64,000 nucleotides of DNA from an uncultured Rhodoblastus sp. (lineage in GTDB: Bacteria > Pseudomonadota > Alphaproteobacteria > Rhizobiales > Beijerinckiaceae). The stretch spans positions 1 through 64,000 of the forward strand of contig NZ_CAIUXT010000081.1 in NCBI RefSeq assembly GCF_903903185.1, read 5' to 3'. Shown here piece by piece: positions 1 to 11,014 of this stretch (positions are counted from its first letter, which is position 1; each line of letters opens with the position of its first letter). Below the pieces are notes generated by a model. That model worked only from the letters and a program-made list of their open reading frames with translations, had not been told where the DNA came from and searched no databases. A program made the translations under genes and the position numbers.

Positions 1-36
1 CGCGACGATCGCCGCCTCGTCCAAAGCCTCTCGCAT
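1..36 (-). CDS. Start of a gene cut by the window edge, possibly a second TPM-domain protein
   Basis: Only the first twelve codons are visible (MREALDEAAIVA). The ATG overlaps the TGA of the upstream TPM-domain gene in an ATGA arrangement, which suggests translational coupling and that it belongs to the same operon as the LemA and TPM genes. In many proteobacteria a second TPM-domain protein follows this pair, and the alanine-rich acidic start would fit, but twelve residues cannot prove it. Confidence 0.4.
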   Translation of the reverse strand, partial: MREALDEAAIVA

Positions 37-866
37 CACCAATCCCCCGATGCGCCGCCGCCGCCCGACCAGCCGCCGCCGCCGGAAAAACCTCCGCCGC
101 CCCCAAAGCCGCCGCCGCCCAAGTTGCCCCCGCCGCCGCCGAAAGAGCCCGGGCCGGGCAGGATGATGAACGGGCCGCCGCCTCGCCTGCCTCGCCCGCC
201 GCCACTTCCGCCGCCACGATTGCTCCAGATTATGAAAATGACGAAAGCGACAATGAGGAAAGGCAGAAGGGACTGAAAGACGGCGTCCGGATCGTCGGCG
301 CGAACTTGCGGCTTCCTGGTCCATTCGTTGGCGTCGGTGGTCAGGATAGTGATGACGTCATCTACGCCGCGCGTGATCCCGCCGGGAAAGTCGCCTGCCT
401 TGAATCGCGGCGCGATGGCGTGGGCGATGACAACTTTCGACAAAGCGTCGGTCAAAGTGCCCTCAAGGCCATAGCCGACCTCGATCCGCACTTTTCTTTC
501 CTTGGGCGCGACCAGCAGCAGCACGCCATTGTTCTTGGCTTTTTCGCCCAGTAGCCAATGACGGAACAATTCATTGGCATAGGGTTCGATCTCCTGGCCC
601 TGAAGGGAGGAGACCGTGGCGACGACGAATTGAATGCCGGATTTATCCTCGAGCGCCGCCAATTTTTGCTCCAGCGCCAGACGCGTGTCTGCGGGCAGGA
701 GATTGGCCTGATCGACGACGCGCCCGGTCAGGGCGGGAAAGGTCAAGTCCTGGGCGAAGGCCGAGGCGGTGAGTGTCAAGGCCAGCGTCAGAAAAAGCCA
801 CAAAAAAGGCAGCCAGCGCCTCAAGGCGCCGGCTGCGAACCGGCCTGGGAATTGGGCTTGAGCCAT
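36..866 (-). CDS. TPM-domain membrane protein (YgcG family)
   Basis: A 276-residue protein of the TPM (TLP18.3/Psb32/MOLO-1) family. A hydrophobic signal or anchor segment lies at about residues 18-38, ending near ASAFAQ. The TPM domain follows at about 45-180, with the typical LTGRVVDQANLL opening and a VRIEVGYGLEGTLTD motif. A second membrane segment (about 200-216) precedes a tail made almost only of glycine with some serine and tryptophan, a common ending in this family. It lies 19 bases downstream of lemA on the same strand, and LemA-TPM pairs are widespread. The domain is thought to act in membrane-protein quality control or as a phosphatase-like fold, but no precise reaction is established. 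Confidence 0.85.
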   Translation of the reverse strand: MAQAQFPGRFAAGALRRWLPFLWLFLTLALTLTASAFAQDLTFPALTGRVVDQANLLPADTRLALEQKLAALEDKSGIQFVVATVSSLQGQEIEPYANELFRHWLLGEKAKNNGVLLLVAPKERKVRIEVGYGLEGTLTDALSKVVIAHAIAPRFKAGDFPGGITRGVDDVITILTTDANEWTRKPQVRADDPDAVFQSLLPFLIVAFVIFIIWSNRGGGSGGGRGRRGGGPFIILPGPGSFGGGGGNLGGGGFGGGGGFSGGGGWSGGGGASGDW

Positions 867-885
867 CGGCGCGCCCGGAAACCTT

Positions 886-1482
886 TCAGAACTTGACGGC
901 GGGCGGCGTCTGCGCGCCTTCGGCGGCGGTGAACGACGCCATCGGCTTCTTGCTGCGAAACACCGTGGAAGCCCAGAGGATCGATGGGAAGGTCTGCAGC
1001 GTCAGATTATAATCGCGCACCGACGCGATATAATCGCGCCGGGCGACGGCGATGCGGTTTTCGGTTCCCTCAAGTTGCGATTGCAGGGCCAGGAAGTTCT
1101 GATTCGACTTCAGATCCGGATAGTTTTCGCTGACCGCCAGCAACCGGCCGAGCGCGCCGGTAAGCTTGGACTGCGCATCCTGGAACTGCTTGATCTTGTC
1201 GGGATCGGTGAGGTCGGCGGCGTCCACATGGACCTGGGTCGCCTTGGCCCGCGCCTCGATGACGCCGGTCAGCACGTCTTTTTCCTGCTTGGCGTAGCCC
1301 TGGACGGTCGCCACCAGATTGGGAATGAGATCGGCGCGGCGCTGGTAATTATTCTCGACGTCGGCCCAGCGCGCCTTGGCGGTCTCCTCCGCGGTCGGAA
1401 TGGTGTTGTAGCCGCAGGCCGACAGGCTCAGCCCGAGCAGGGCGACGGCAATGAAATTTCGCAGGCGATTCGGGAAAGCCAT
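886..1482 (-). CDS. lemA: LemA family lipoprotein
   Basis: A 198-residue LemA family protein. The N-terminus is a lipoprotein signal with lipobox LSAC, so the mature protein probably begins at Cys23 and is membrane-anchored facing the periplasm. The helical LemA core follows, including the WADVENNYQRRADLIPNLV segment and a late SENYPDLKSNQNFLALQ motif that are diagnostic for the family. It is the first gene of a leftward operon with the TPM-domain protein. LemA structures are long helical bundles, and the function is not firmly known. Confidence 0.9.
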   Translation of the reverse strand: MAFPNRLRNFIAVALLGLSLSACGYNTIPTAEETAKARWADVENNYQRRADLIPNLVATVQGYAKQEKDVLTGVIEARAKATQVHVDAADLTDPDKIKQFQDAQSKLTGALGRLLAVSENYPDLKSNQNFLALQSQLEGTENRIAVARRDYIASVRDYNLTLQTFPSILWASTVFRSKKPMASFTAAEGAQTPPAVKF

Positions 1483-1592
1483 TGCAGCGCATCCTCAAAT
1501 GGAGGGGGTTGCACGCGGCGCGGCACGCGCGCTGCGTGGGTAACGCCACAATTTAGGCAAGCTTTGGACGCTAAGCTAGAGCAAAAATGCGC

Positions 1593-2570
1593 TCACGGAA
1601 TGGAAAGCAGAATTTTTCCCTGCGCCTTTCGGCTCTTGATCGCTTGCAACGCTTGCGCGACCTCGGCCAGCGGATAGACGCGATCGACATGGGCCGAAAG
1701 GATTTTCCGCGCCGTCCAGTCGAAAATCCAAGCCATGTTTTCAAGATGAAGCCGCGGCTCGCGCTGGACGAATTCGCCCCAATAGACGCCGATAATGGCG
1801 CAACCCTTCAGCAAAGTCAGGTTGAGCGGAATTTTCGGGATTTCGCCCGAGGCGAAGCCAACCACCAGAAAACGTCCCTTCCAGGCCATGGCGCGCAAGG
1901 CCGCTTCGCTCCACGCGCCTCCAATCGCGTCATAGACGCAATCGACGCCCTTGCCGCCGGTGCGCTGTTTCAGTCCTTCCTTCAGATCCTCGACCGAATA
2001 ATCAAGCCCTTCGTCAGCGCCATAGCCTTGCGCGAAACGCAGCTTTTCGGGCGAGGAGGCGCAGGCGACGACATGGGCGCCCATGGCCTTGCCGATTTCC
2101 ACCGCCGCCAGGCCGACGCCGCCGGAAGCGCCGAGTACTGCGAGGGTTTCGCCCTCTTTCAGATCGGCCCGCTGGCGCAGCGCATAAAGCGTTGTGCCAT
2201 AGGTGATGAACAGGCCGGCCGCCCGGTCGTCGCTCAAGCCGTCTGGAACGGCCAGCAGGCTCGTCGCCGGGAGGACGAGTCGCGAGCGCGCGGCGCCAAA
2301 GGAGCAATAGCCGGCGACGCGTTGGCCGACGGCGAAATCCTGCACGCCCGCGCCCAAAGCGACGACGTGGCCGCAGAATTCACCGCCGGGCGAAAAGGGC
2401 AGGGACGGTTTGAGCTGATATTTGTTTTCGATGATCAGGGTGTCGAAAAAATTCAGCGCGACCTTCGATGGCGCGACCATGACCTCGCCGGGGCCGGGCG
2501 CGGGATCGGGCAATTCCCGCAAAACGAGGCTTTCGGGCGGACCAAATCGTTCACAAAGCAAAGCGATCAT
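1593..2570 (-). CDS. NADPH:quinone oxidoreductase-like dehydrogenase (MDR superfamily)
   Basis: A 325-residue medium-chain dehydrogenase/reductase of the zinc-free quinone reductase type. The N-terminal GroES-like domain carries PSLPFSPGGEFCGHV. The Rossmann fold has the nucleotide-binding motif VLGASGGVGLAAVEIGKAMG at about residues 143-162. No structural-zinc cysteine cluster is visible, which separates it from zinc alcohol dehydrogenases. The length matches the family. It probably transfers hydride from NADPH to a quinone or enone in the cytoplasm; the physiological substrate cannot be told from sequence. It stands alone between lemA and the divergent ialB-like gene. Confidence 0.85.
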   Translation of the reverse strand: MIALLCERFGPPESLVLRELPDPAPGPGEVMVAPSKVALNFFDTLIIENKYQLKPSLPFSPGGEFCGHVVALGAGVQDFAVGQRVAGYCSFGAARSRLVLPATSLLAVPDGLSDDRAAGLFITYGTTLYALRQRADLKEGETLAVLGASGGVGLAAVEIGKAMGAHVVACASSPEKLRFAQGYGADEGLDYSVEDLKEGLKQRTGGKGVDCVYDAIGGAWSEAALRAMAWKGRFLVVGFASGEIPKIPLNLTLLKGCAIIGVYWGEFVQREPRLHLENMAWIFDWTARKILSAHVDRVYPLAEVAQALQAIKSRKAQGKILLSIP

Positions 2571-2771
2571 TGCGTTTTTTCCGTTTCAACGGCTATCTGA
2601 CCTCTAGTCACGGCGACTATAATGCGCCGTCGCTTGTCTTGTCAGCGGTCCGATTTTCGCCGGGATCGAGGCATAATGGCATGCGGGGCCGCATTCCAGC
2701 CTGAGGCGGATTGGCGCTATTATCCGGGCGACGTGATTCGTTTCCTGTCCACTTGAACTCACGGTTGCTTC

Positions 2772-3401
2772 ATGAATCCTCCTTCCGCCTCTCGCTTGCG
2801 CGCCGTCCTGACCGGCGTCGCCATGGCCGTCGTCTTCACCTTCGGGCCGATGGGCGGCGCATGGGCGCAAGCCGACGGCGCCAGATCCGACAAGGCCAAG
2901 GCGGACAAGAAGAAAGGACACGATGACGCCAAGACCAAGGACGCCAAGGCCGGGAAAGAGTCCGGCAAGGCTGCGTCGATCGGCACATTTGGCGATTGGG
3001 GCGTCTATGAGACCCAGGGCAAGGCGAAAACCTGCTATGCGCTCGCCCAGCCGAAAAACCGGGAGCCCGGCAAGGTGAAGCGCGACGCCGCCTATATTTT
3101 CATCTCCTATCGCCCGGCGGAAAACGTCAAGAACGAAATATCGATCATCATGGGCTTCGCCATGAAGGACGGCGGCGAAGCGCAGGCCACGATCGGCGAT
3201 GACGAATTCGGCCTGATTTCGAAGGGCTCCAACGCCTGGATCAAGAATCCGGCCGAGGAAGGCCACTTCATCGAAGCGATGAAGAAAGGATCGAAGCTGG
3301 TCGTCAAGGCGGCCTCCACCAAGGGCAAGGTCACTACCGACACCTATCCCCTCGCCGGACTTTCCCAGGCCCTCGACAAGGCGCGCAAGCAATGCCAATG
3401 A
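2772..3401 (+). CDS. Invasion-associated locus B (IalB) family protein
   Basis: A 209-residue exported protein. A signal peptide with cleavage near GGAWAQA (about residue 35) is followed by a lysine-rich low-complexity linker (about 38-70), then the IalB domain from IGTFGDWGVYE to the end. Typical family features are visible: the FGDW opening, CYALAQPK with the first conserved cysteine, and a final cysteine at KARKQCQ that probably pairs with it. The family is named after a Bartonella factor for erythrocyte entry, but it is common in free-living alphaproteobacteria, where the role is an unspecified periplasmic or outer-membrane one. The charged linker is longer than in many members. Confidence 0.85.
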   Translation: MNPPSASRLRAVLTGVAMAVVFTFGPMGGAWAQADGARSDKAKADKKKGHDDAKTKDAKAGKESGKAASIGTFGDWGVYETQGKAKTCYALAQPKNREPGKVKRDAAYIFISYRPAENVKNEISIIMGFAMKDGGEAQATIGDDEFGLISKGSNAWIKNPAEEGHFIEAMKKGSKLVVKAASTKGKVTTDTYPLAGLSQALDKARKQCQ

Positions 3402-3658
3402 TGCGGGAGCTAGCCGCCAAGGGTTGCGCGCCCGGCGCCATTCCCCGCTTCAAGGTTTCCTTGCGGCCTCTGAGGAAGGCTTGAGCGAAAAAAACCTGCG
3501 GTTTGTTGTCTATTTGAGGGCTTCCCCCAAGGTCGCAGGACCAAAGTGTGACGCCGTGCCTGCTTGTGAGCCTTCGAGCCGTTGGGCCATAATGGTTTTA
3601 GATCAAACGGCGCGCGTTGCACGAAAGCAGCGGCGTCGATTTTGGCCGGGAGGAAGTA

Positions 3659-5596
<1,938 letters not shown>

Positions 5597-5624
5597 ACCC
5601 GCATCTTAGAAAATGAAATGCAAA

Positions 5625-5657
5625 AGCCGGGCGGAAAAATCCGCCCGGCTTTTTTTT
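5625..5657 (+). terminator. Intrinsic terminator after acs
   Basis: A perfect 10-bp inverted repeat, AGCCGGGCGG and CCGCCCGGCT, encloses a six-base loop and is followed at once by an eight-T run. It starts 28 bases after the acs stop codon, which makes it a textbook Rho-independent terminator. Confidence 0.92.
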
Positions 5658-5806
5658 GCGCCTGAAACAAATCAACGAGAAGTTTACCATTCGGGCGAAT
5701 TTTGGGCGAGCTGTGGCGCCGTTACGCTAGTTTTGGAAAGTTTTTGCCGGCAATTTTGAAGCATCGCCGTCAGATGACGACGTTCTTCCGTCGGAGTAAG
5801 TTGTCG

Positions 5807-6337
5807 ATGCGCAGTTTCAAGAACTTTCAAACCGGCGCGCTCATTGGCGCGTGCCTCTTCGGCCTGTCCGCTCCCATCGGTCCCGCCCAGGCCAATACCC
5901 ACGTCGTGAACTTCCGCTCGGCCTATGACGCCGGGACGATCGTCATCAGCATGAGTCAGCGCAAACTCTATTATATTCTTTCGGATGGAACGGCCATCCA
6001 ATATCCGGTCGCCGTCGCCAAACCGGGCAAGGAATGGCTGGGATCGGCCCATATCCAGGGGAAATATTTCCACCCCGACTGGACGCCGCCGGCCGTGGTC
6101 AAACACGATCACCCCGGATTGCCCAATTTGATCCGGGGCGGTTCGGCGCGCAATCCAATGGGCGTCGCCGCCATGACGCTCGATCGCGACCAGATCGCCA
6201 TTCACGGCACGTCGCCGACCATGCGCGGCTCGATCGGCACCCGGGCCTCCTATGGCTGCATCCGCATGCTCAACGAGGACGTCACCGACCTTTACGGTCG
6301 CGTCAGCGTTGGCACGCATGTTGTCATGCAACCTTGA
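5807..6337 (+). CDS. L,D-transpeptidase (YkuD domain), exported
   Basis: A 176-residue periplasmic L,D-transpeptidase. I chose the ATG at 5807 because it puts a clean signal peptide (ALIGACLFGLSAPIGPAQA) at the N-terminus; an in-frame ATG at 5774 is an alternative. The YkuD domain is complete, with the conserved histidine in IHGTSP near residue 134 and the catalytic cysteine in SYGCIRM near residue 151. Such enzymes form 3-3 crosslinks in peptidoglycan or attach proteins to it, by way of an acyl-enzyme on that cysteine. There is no separate peptidoglycan-binding domain. The gene is monocistronic; a second, different L,D-transpeptidase lies at about 60.4 kb. Confidence 0.9.
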   Translation: MRSFKNFQTGALIGACLFGLSAPIGPAQANTHVVNFRSAYDAGTIVISMSQRKLYYILSDGTAIQYPVAVAKPGKEWLGSAHIQGKYFHPDWTPPAVVKHDHPGLPNLIRGGSARNPMGVAAMTLDRDQIAIHGTSPTMRGSIGTRASYGCIRMLNEDVTDLYGRVSVGTHVVMQP

Positions 6338-6405
6338 AATAAGACGCCTGATTGTTTTCGCGGGCAGGCCTTTCCGGCATGGGGGAGTCCTGTCCGTCGG
6401 TTTTT

Positions 6406-7329
6406 TCAAAAGTCCCGGCCCATCTCCAAAGCCAAGAACGCTCGCAAGGCCTCCGGCGTCGTTCCTTTGGCGCGCAACTCCCGCAGAGGGACCGCCGACT
6501 TGCTTTTCGCCAGTTTGCGTCCGTGTTCGTCGCGCACGAGCCGGTGGTGACGATAATCTGGCGTTCTCAAGCCAAGAAGAGCCTGCAGCAGCCGGTGCAG
6601 ACCTGTCGCCGCCTCAAGATCGACCCCGCGCACCACGTCCGTGACCCCCTGGAGGTGATCGTCGAGTGTGCAGGCGAGGTGATAGGAAGTGGGCGCGTCG
6701 CGTCGTCCGATCGGCGCGTCGCCCCAAAGCGCCGGCGCCGCGCCGACGACTGCGCCGTCTGAACCTTCGTGGAATTCCCGATAGATCAGCGGCGCGGCGG
6801 CCTCCGCCAAGGCCTTCTCCATGTCGAGCCGCAGCGCGAACCGCGCGCCGCCAGCGATGCGGGACGCGCGCTCCGCCATCGACAAATGACGGCAGGCGCC
6901 CGGATAAAGTGGCGAAAAGTCGGGATCCAGCGGCCAATCCTTGCGGTCGGCGCAGGCCTCGGCGATCTCCTTGCGCGAGCAGAAACAAGGATAGGCGAGG
7001 CCGCGTCGCGTCAATTGGTCCAGCGCGGCGCGATAGTCGGACATATGCTCCGATTGCCGGCGCGGCGTCTGTTCCCAGGCGAGGCCGAGCCAGGCCAGAT
7101 CTTCGATAATCGCCGCCTCGAAATGGGGGCGCGAGCGCTCAGGATCGATATCCTCGATGCGCAACAGCAGCCGGCCGCCGCTTTCCTCGGCGAGCCGCCG
7201 ATTGAGCAAGGCCGAAAAGGCGTGGCCGAGATGAAGATAGCCATTGGGCGAGGGCGCGAAACGGAAAACCCGCCGCACGCCGGCCCTGGCCGAAGCGATG
7301 GTTCCCCGCGCCGGTTTGAGATCGGCCAT
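6406..7329 (-). CDS. gluQ: Glutamyl-Q tRNA(Asp) synthetase
   Basis: A 307-residue truncated glutamyl-tRNA synthetase paralogue lacking the anticodon-binding domain. It attaches glutamate to the queuosine base of tRNA(Asp). Class I motifs are present: FAPSPNGYLHLGH (HIGH equivalent) near residue 25 and KLAKSKS (KMSKS equivalent) near residue 272. Putative zinc ligands are seen in YPCFCSRKE and YPGACRH. The short length is what separates it from GltX. It lies just downstream of a small SDHAF4-like gene on the same strand, with about 18 bases between them. Confidence 0.92.
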   Translation of the reverse strand: MADLKPARGTIASARAGVRRVFRFAPSPNGYLHLGHAFSALLNRRLAEESGGRLLLRIEDIDPERSRPHFEAAIIEDLAWLGLAWEQTPRRQSEHMSDYRAALDQLTRRGLAYPCFCSRKEIAEACADRKDWPLDPDFSPLYPGACRHLSMAERASRIAGGARFALRLDMEKALAEAAAPLIYREFHEGSDGAVVGAAPALWGDAPIGRRDAPTSYHLACTLDDHLQGVTDVVRGVDLEAATGLHRLLQALLGLRTPDYRHHRLVRDEHGRKLAKSKSAVPLRELRAKGTTPEALRAFLALEMGRDF

Positions 7330-7347
7330 TTTATGGTCCGCCAGCCT

Positions 7348-7587
7348 TCAAAAGTCGCTGGCTATGCCCTTGCGCTCCCAATCGCCATAGCGGATCGGCT
7401 CCGGACCCTTCGGGCCGTTGAATTCCGGCGGCAAGGCGGGAACCGGCGGGGCCTCGCGGCGACGTTCCTCGGCCTCGTCGAGCGCGCGTTGCGCCGGTGG
7501 GCTCAAGGTTTTGGTCAAGGTTTTGGCAACGGCCGTGGACCGGGCCTCGTTTTCGCTCTGGCTGTCGAGGCGATCTGATTGCGTCAT
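7348..7587 (-). CDS. DUF1674 / succinate dehydrogenase assembly factor 4-like protein
   Basis: A 79-residue protein whose C-terminal part carries the DUF1674 signature, FNGPKGPEPIRYGDWERKG followed by a terminal SDF. In mitochondria the homologue SDHAF4 protects flavinylated SdhA during assembly of succinate dehydrogenase; a similar role is likely in alphaproteobacteria. The N-terminal 45 residues are charged and probably disordered. It is the first gene of a short leftward unit with gluQ and is divergent from rsmB. Confidence 0.88.
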   Translation of the reverse strand: MTQSDRLDSQSENEARSTAVAKTLTKTLSPPAQRALDEAEERRREAPPVPALPPEFNGPKGPEPIRYGDWERKGIASDF

Positions 7588-7724
7588 GCCGGGGCCTTTT
7601 CCTGTTCGCGTTCGCTTCCCGCCGGGGCGCGCATGGCTAACGACGCTCCGCTGTGGTAAAAAAATTCACGCCGATTCATAATCGAAACCCGCGTGCGCGC
7701 AACTCCCACTTGATTACGGGGCGA

Positions 7725-9173
7725 ATGACCCAGAATTTCGGCAAGTCGTCCGGCGGCAGGTCGTCCGGCGGCAAATCTGTCGGCCGCCCCGGCGGACCCG
7801 CGAAGCATGGATCGGCTGCGAGGCCCTATTCGCAAGAGCAAGCTTCGATCGAAGCCCTGGCCCATCCCGGCCTCGCCGCGCGGGTGGCCGCCGCCGCCGT
7901 GATTTCCGACGTGGTGCAGGGCGGCCACGCGCTTGACGAACGTTTCGCCGTCGAAGCGGCGCCTTCGCGCGTCAACGGCCTAGACGAACGCGATCGCGGT
8001 CTGGCGCGCTCTATCGCCACCGTCGCCTTGCGCCGCCTCGGCACCATTCGCCTCGCCCTGAGCCAATTGGTCGAAAAGGGCCTGCCGCGCAATTGCGGAG
8101 CGCTCGAATGGATTTTGATTGCGGCGAGCGCGCAAATTCTGTTTCTCGACGCGCCCGATCACGCCGCCGTCGATCTCGCCGTGCGCGCGACGCGGCTCGA
8201 CTCCAAGAGCGCGCCCTTCGCCAATCTGGTCAATGGCGTGTTGCGCAATCTGATTCGCCGCCGCGAAGAATTTCTGGGTCAGTCCGACCCGCTCGAGGAC
8301 GATACGCCGCATTGGCTTTCCGCCCGTTGGCGGCGAGTCTACGGCGAGGACCGCGCGCACGCCATCGCTACGGCCAATCGCGACGAGCCGACGCTCGACC
8401 TGACCGTCAAGGCCGATCCGGCGGGCTGGGCGGAAAAACTGGGAGGCCGCGTGCTGCCGACCGGCTCCGTTCGTTTGCAAACCCATGCGCCGATCCGCGA
8501 GCTGGAGGGCTATGAGGCCGGCGCGTGGTGGGTTCAGGACGCCGCCGCCGCTTTGCCGGCTCGCCTGCTTGAAGCGCGGCCCGGCGAGCGGGTGCTCGAC
8601 ATGTGCGCCGCGCCCGGCGGCAAGACCGCGCAACTCGCCGTCACCGGCGCCGATGTGACCGCGCTCGACCGCTCCGCCGAACGCCTGAAAATACTTTCGG
8701 CCAATCTTTCGCGGCTACGGCTCGAAACCGTCATCGCCGTCGGCGACGCCGCCAGCTTCAGGTCCGAGCCGTTCGACGCCATCCTGGTCGACGCGCCCTG
8801 TTCGGCGACCGGCACGGCGCGGCGCTGTCCCGACGTGGTCTGGACCAAGAAGCCCGGCGACATCGCCGCGCTCGCAGCCGTCCAGACGCGAATTCTCGAC
8901 CGCGCCCTGAGCCTGCTCAAGCCGGGCGGCCGGCTGGTTTACGCCACCTGCTCGCTGGAGCCGGAGGAGGGCGAGGCGCAGATCGCCGCCATGCTTCGCA
9001 GAAATCCCGACATCATTCGCGAAAAGATCGATCCAGGCCCGCTGGGCTTGCCCGAGGAGGCGGCCACGCCGGAAGGCGACCTGCGTCTTCTGCCCTGTTT
9101 CCTGCCCCATGAAGACCCGCGCCAGCGCGGCCTCGACGGATTTTTCATCGCGCGCCTCAAGCGAGTTAATTAG
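7725..9173 (+). CDS. rsmB: 16S rRNA (cytosine-5)-methyltransferase, RsmB family
   Basis: A 482-residue RsmB/NOP family enzyme. An N-terminal NusB-like RNA-binding domain (about residues 45-190) is followed by a SAM-dependent methyltransferase domain with LDMCAAPGGKTAQLA (motif I), the DAPCSATGTARRCPD catalytic motif and YATCSLEPEEGE, giving the two cysteines used by 5-methylcytosine RNA methyltransferases. The start at 7725 is preferred to an upstream in-frame GTG because the extension resembles untranslated sequence. The first 40 residues are low-complexity Gly/Ser. The expected target is C967 of 16S rRNA, by family. Confidence 0.92.
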   Translation: MTQNFGKSSGGRSSGGKSVGRPGGPAKHGSAARPYSQEQASIEALAHPGLAARVAAAAVISDVVQGGHALDERFAVEAAPSRVNGLDERDRGLARSIATVALRRLGTIRLALSQLVEKGLPRNCGALEWILIAASAQILFLDAPDHAAVDLAVRATRLDSKSAPFANLVNGVLRNLIRRREEFLGQSDPLEDDTPHWLSARWRRVYGEDRAHAIATANRDEPTLDLTVKADPAGWAEKLGGRVLPTGSVRLQTHAPIRELEGYEAGAWWVQDAAAALPARLLEARPGERVLDMCAAPGGKTAQLAVTGADVTALDRSAERLKILSANLSRLRLETVIAVGDAASFRSEPFDAILVDAPCSATGTARRCPDVVWTKKPGDIAALAAVQTRILDRALSLLKPGGRLVYATCSLEPEEGEAQIAAMLRRNPDIIREKIDPGPLGLPEEAATPEGDLRLLPCFLPHEDPRQRGLDGFFIARLKRVN

Positions 9174-9180
9174 CTGTTAA
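9166..9180. promoter_or_regulatory. TTAA-N7-TTAA motif, possible CtrA site
   Basis: TTAA, seven bases, TTAA occurs across the rsmB stop codon, about 90 bases before the heparinase-like gene. It matches the full CtrA consensus half-sites and spacing. Such AT-rich spaced motifs should be rare at this base composition. There is no other evidence for CtrA control here. Confidence 0.4.
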
Positions 9181-9268
9181 TTAATAATGTTGAGCCATTC
9201 TCCCAAGGCTGGGGACGCCTTCGCGCCGAGGGCGGCCTGTTGCCGGGGCAGCGGAGAATGGGTCGCCA

Positions 9269-11014
9269 TTGACGGTTTCAAGCTTCTCGCCTCTCGCCGA
9301 ACGTCTGCAAATCTTCCGCCTGCTGGCCGCGCGCGGCGCCGTCAAATTGCGAGTGGGCCTGACGCGTCCCTTTCTGGCGCTCGGCCAGTGGCGCGCGCGC
9401 CAGCCGGAAAGACTGCTGATCGCGCCTCCGGACATTCGCACCGGCGATCCGACCACCGCAGCCGATATTTACGCCGGCTATTATGCTTTCGCCGGCAAGA
9501 TCGTCAATTCGCATGGCCGCTCGCCTTTCTCGATCCATCCCCCGTCGCCGGAATGGGCGCGAATTCTCCACGGCTTCAGCTGGCTGCGGCATTTGCGCGC
9601 CGCCAATTCCGCCTTGGCGCGCGCCAACGCCCGATCCTTGGTGAAGGAATTCATCGCGACTTCGGGCAGATCCCGCGACTGGCCGGCCTGGGAGCCGGGC
9701 GTCGTGGCGCGGCGCACGCTCTCGTGGCTCAGCCAGTCGCCCATGTTGCTCGAAGGCGTCGATTACGACGATTACCGGCGTTTCATCCGCGTGCTTTCGC
9801 GCGGCTACTGGCTGTTGCGACGGCAGGCCCACGACGAGCTCGCCGGTGACTTGCAATTGACCGCCGCCATCGCCATGACCTCCTTCGCCCTTTGCGCACA
9901 GGGCGGCGCGCCGCTGCTCAAGGGCGCCGTTTCCGCGCTGAACGCGCAATTGCTAAGGCAGATTCTGCTCGACGGCGGGCCGATCGGCCGCAACCCACAG
10001 ACGCTGGTCGACCTGCTGTTCGACCTCCTGCCCTTGCGCCAGGCCTTCGCGGCGCGCGGCATGTCGCCGCCGCCGGAACTGCTCAACGCAATCGACCGGA
10101 TGACCCCGGCCTTGCGGCTGTTCCGCCATCCCGAAGGCGCCCTTGCCCTTTTCAACGGCATGGGCGTGACCGCGCCCGACCGAATCGCCATCGCCTTGTC
10201 CTATGATGACGCGCGCGGGCGGCCTGTTTTCAACGCGCGCTATTCCGGTTACCAGCGGATGGAGGCGGAGCAGGCGTTGGTCATCGTCGATACCGGGCCG
10301 CCGCCGCCGCCGCTGTTCTCAGGCGGCGCCCATGCCGGCTGCCTGTCCTTCGAGTTTTCGCTCGGCATTGAGCGGATTGTGGTAAATTGCGGCAGTCCCG
10401 GCCCGCGCCGCCCTGATCTTCGCGCCAGCGCCCGCACCACGGCGGCGCATTCGACCCTGACAATCAACGATGCCTCCTCCTGTCTATTCAGCGCCCGACT
10501 TGGCGTCGAGAGCTGGTTCGACGGTGAAATTCTGGCCGGTCCCGTCCATGTCCCGGTGACCCGGGTGGAAAACGCCGAAGGAACGACGGTCGGCGCTTCG
10601 CATGACGGCTACCAGCGCCGGTTCGGCGTGATCCACGAAAGAAGGTTGTCCTTGCCCGCCGAGGGCCAACGTTTGCTGGGCCGCGACCGGTTGGTCGCGC
10701 CGCGCGGCGGTGAAATGACGGACGTGAATTACGCCATCCGCTTTCACATCGCCCCCGGCGTCGCGTTGGCCCCGATCTGGGAGGGGCAGGGGGTGCTGCT
10801 GCGGACCGCCTCGGGCGCGACGCTGACTTTCGAGGCGGGCGGATTGCCAGTCGATATTGAGGAAAGCATCTATTTCGCGGCGCCCGAAGGCCCGCGCGCC
10901 TGCGAGCAGATCGTGGTTTATGGCGTCGCCGCTGACATTGATGAAGTCGCCTGGTCTTTTTGCGTCCCGCCCCCGCAACTCGCCGCCGCTCTGGCCGTCG
11001 AGCAGGCTCCTTGA
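9269..11014 (+). CDS. Heparinase II/III family protein
   Basis: A 581-residue protein with the two-part architecture of heparinase II/III-like proteins. A helical N-terminal toroid spans about residues 60-290 (for example SWLRHLRAA and the RTLSWLSQSPMLLEG segment). A beta-rich C-terminal domain begins near residue 320, with SYDDARGRPVFNARYSGYQRMEAEQ and a HSTLTINDASS motif. No signal peptide is obvious. The start appears to be TTG. Family members are polysaccharide lyases, but the many rhizobial copies found next to purH have no proven substrate; a role in exopolysaccharide or cell-wall glycans is speculation. A CtrA-type motif lies upstream. Confidence 0.82.
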   Translation: MTVSSFSPLAERLQIFRLLAARGAVKLRVGLTRPFLALGQWRARQPERLLIAPPDIRTGDPTTAADIYAGYYAFAGKIVNSHGRSPFSIHPPSPEWARILHGFSWLRHLRAANSALARANARSLVKEFIATSGRSRDWPAWEPGVVARRTLSWLSQSPMLLEGVDYDDYRRFIRVLSRGYWLLRRQAHDELAGDLQLTAAIAMTSFALCAQGGAPLLKGAVSALNAQLLRQILLDGGPIGRNPQTLVDLLFDLLPLRQAFAARGMSPPPELLNAIDRMTPALRLFRHPEGALALFNGMGVTAPDRIAIALSYDDARGRPVFNARYSGYQRMEAEQALVIVDTGPPPPPLFSGGAHAGCLSFEFSLGIERIVVNCGSPGPRRPDLRASARTTAAHSTLTINDASSCLFSARLGVESWFDGEILAGPVHVPVTRVENAEGTTVGASHDGYQRRFGVIHERRLSLPAEGQRLLGRDRLVAPRGGEMTDVNYAIRFHIAPGVALAPIWEGQGVLLRTASGATLTFEAGGLPVDIEESIYFAAPEGPRACEQIVVYGVAADIDEVAWSFCVPPPQLAAALAVEQAP

